Shown piece after piece: positions 5,498 to 5,565 of a stretch of 5,565 bases of DNA. Both the position numbers and the translations under genes were made by a program. Origin of the DNA: Chloroflexota bacterium (GTDB taxonomy: Bacteria > Chloroflexota > Limnocylindria > Limnocylindrales > CSP1-4); the NCBI GenBank assembly GCA_013696275.1, contig JACCYW010000405.1:1-5565 (forward strand), read 5' to 3'. Positions within the stretch are counted from its first letter, which is position 1. Each line of letters opens with the position of its first letter. A model generated the notes under the pieces. The model worked only from the letters and a program-made list of their open reading frames with translations. It was not told the origin of the DNA and did not search any database.

Positions 5498-5565
5498 TCA
5501 GTCGGCGTCGGACGCCGACGAGGGGGGCGGTACGTCGGTACCGGTACCGGGACACAGCGATGCCC
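5498..5565 (-). CDS. C-terminal tail of an unidentified minus-strand protein
   Basis: From the right edge a minus-strand frame reads ASLCPGTGTDVPPPSSASDAD and stops at TGA 5500-5498, 11 nt before the 5452-5486 hairpin. A Pro/Ser/Asp-rich acidic end followed at once by a strong hairpin is what the 3' end of a real gene looks like. The fragment is far too short to identify a family. An alternative plus-strand frame from the ATG at 5448 is open to the edge, but it would run through the hairpin. Confidence 0.35.
   Translation of the reverse strand, partial: ASLCPGTGTDVPPPSSASDAD

Noticed and set aside
1..5565. CRISPR array, tRNA or rRNA genes, insertion sequences
   Set aside because: No regularly spaced repeats, no tRNA-like cloverleaf or rRNA segment, and no transposase or terminal inverted repeats were seen.

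Overview
The window is GC-rich throughout and codes densely, mostly on the minus strand. It carries part of a cell-envelope or exopolysaccharide locus. High GC, a soluble DPM1-type polyprenol-phosphate mannosyltransferase and a large secreted protein with FlgD-type Ig repeats suggest a Chloroflexota lineage (Limnocylindria-like) or a high-GC actinobacterium. This placement is an inference from gene content; no rRNA or other phylogenetic marker is present.

Layout, left to right. 1-510 (+): the C-terminal part of a nucleotide-sugar 6-dehydrogenase, cut by the left edge just before its catalytic Cys. 511-570: a short convergent gap with a GC hairpin. 571-1020 (-): a small protein with 15-residue QGGA repeats and a hydrophobic, Arg-rich C-terminus, of unknown function. 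1071-2375 (-): a GT4-type (GT-B fold) glycosyltransferase whose usual E-x7-E motif reads D-x7-D. 2375 to about 3286 (-): a GT2 polyprenol-phosphate mannosyltransferase whose stop codon overlaps the GT4 start codon (TGATG). 3368-3402: a strong hairpin between the GT2 gene and the gene upstream. 3428-5281 (-): a 617-residue exported protein with a possible clan-CD (caspase/gingipain-like) His-Gly/Cys domain, two FlgD-like repeats and a further C-terminal beta domain. 5282-5497: a non-coding stretch holding a potential branched RNA fold, a 13-bp direct repeat and a 15-bp-stem hairpin. 5498-5565 (-): what looks like the last 22 codons of another minus-strand gene.

How the genes may work together. 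The dehydrogenase would make a UDP-hexuronic acid donor. The GT2 enzyme would make a polyprenol-phosphate sugar. The GT4 enzyme would transfer a sugar to a glycan or lipid acceptor. The order GT2, GT4, repeat protein on the minus strand, with a 1-nt overlap and then a 50-nt gap, fits one transcript. The secreted protein lies upstream on the same strand but is separated by the 3368-3402 hairpin, so it is probably its own unit. The least explained items are the QGGA-repeat protein and the secreted putative clan-CD/FlgD-like protein.
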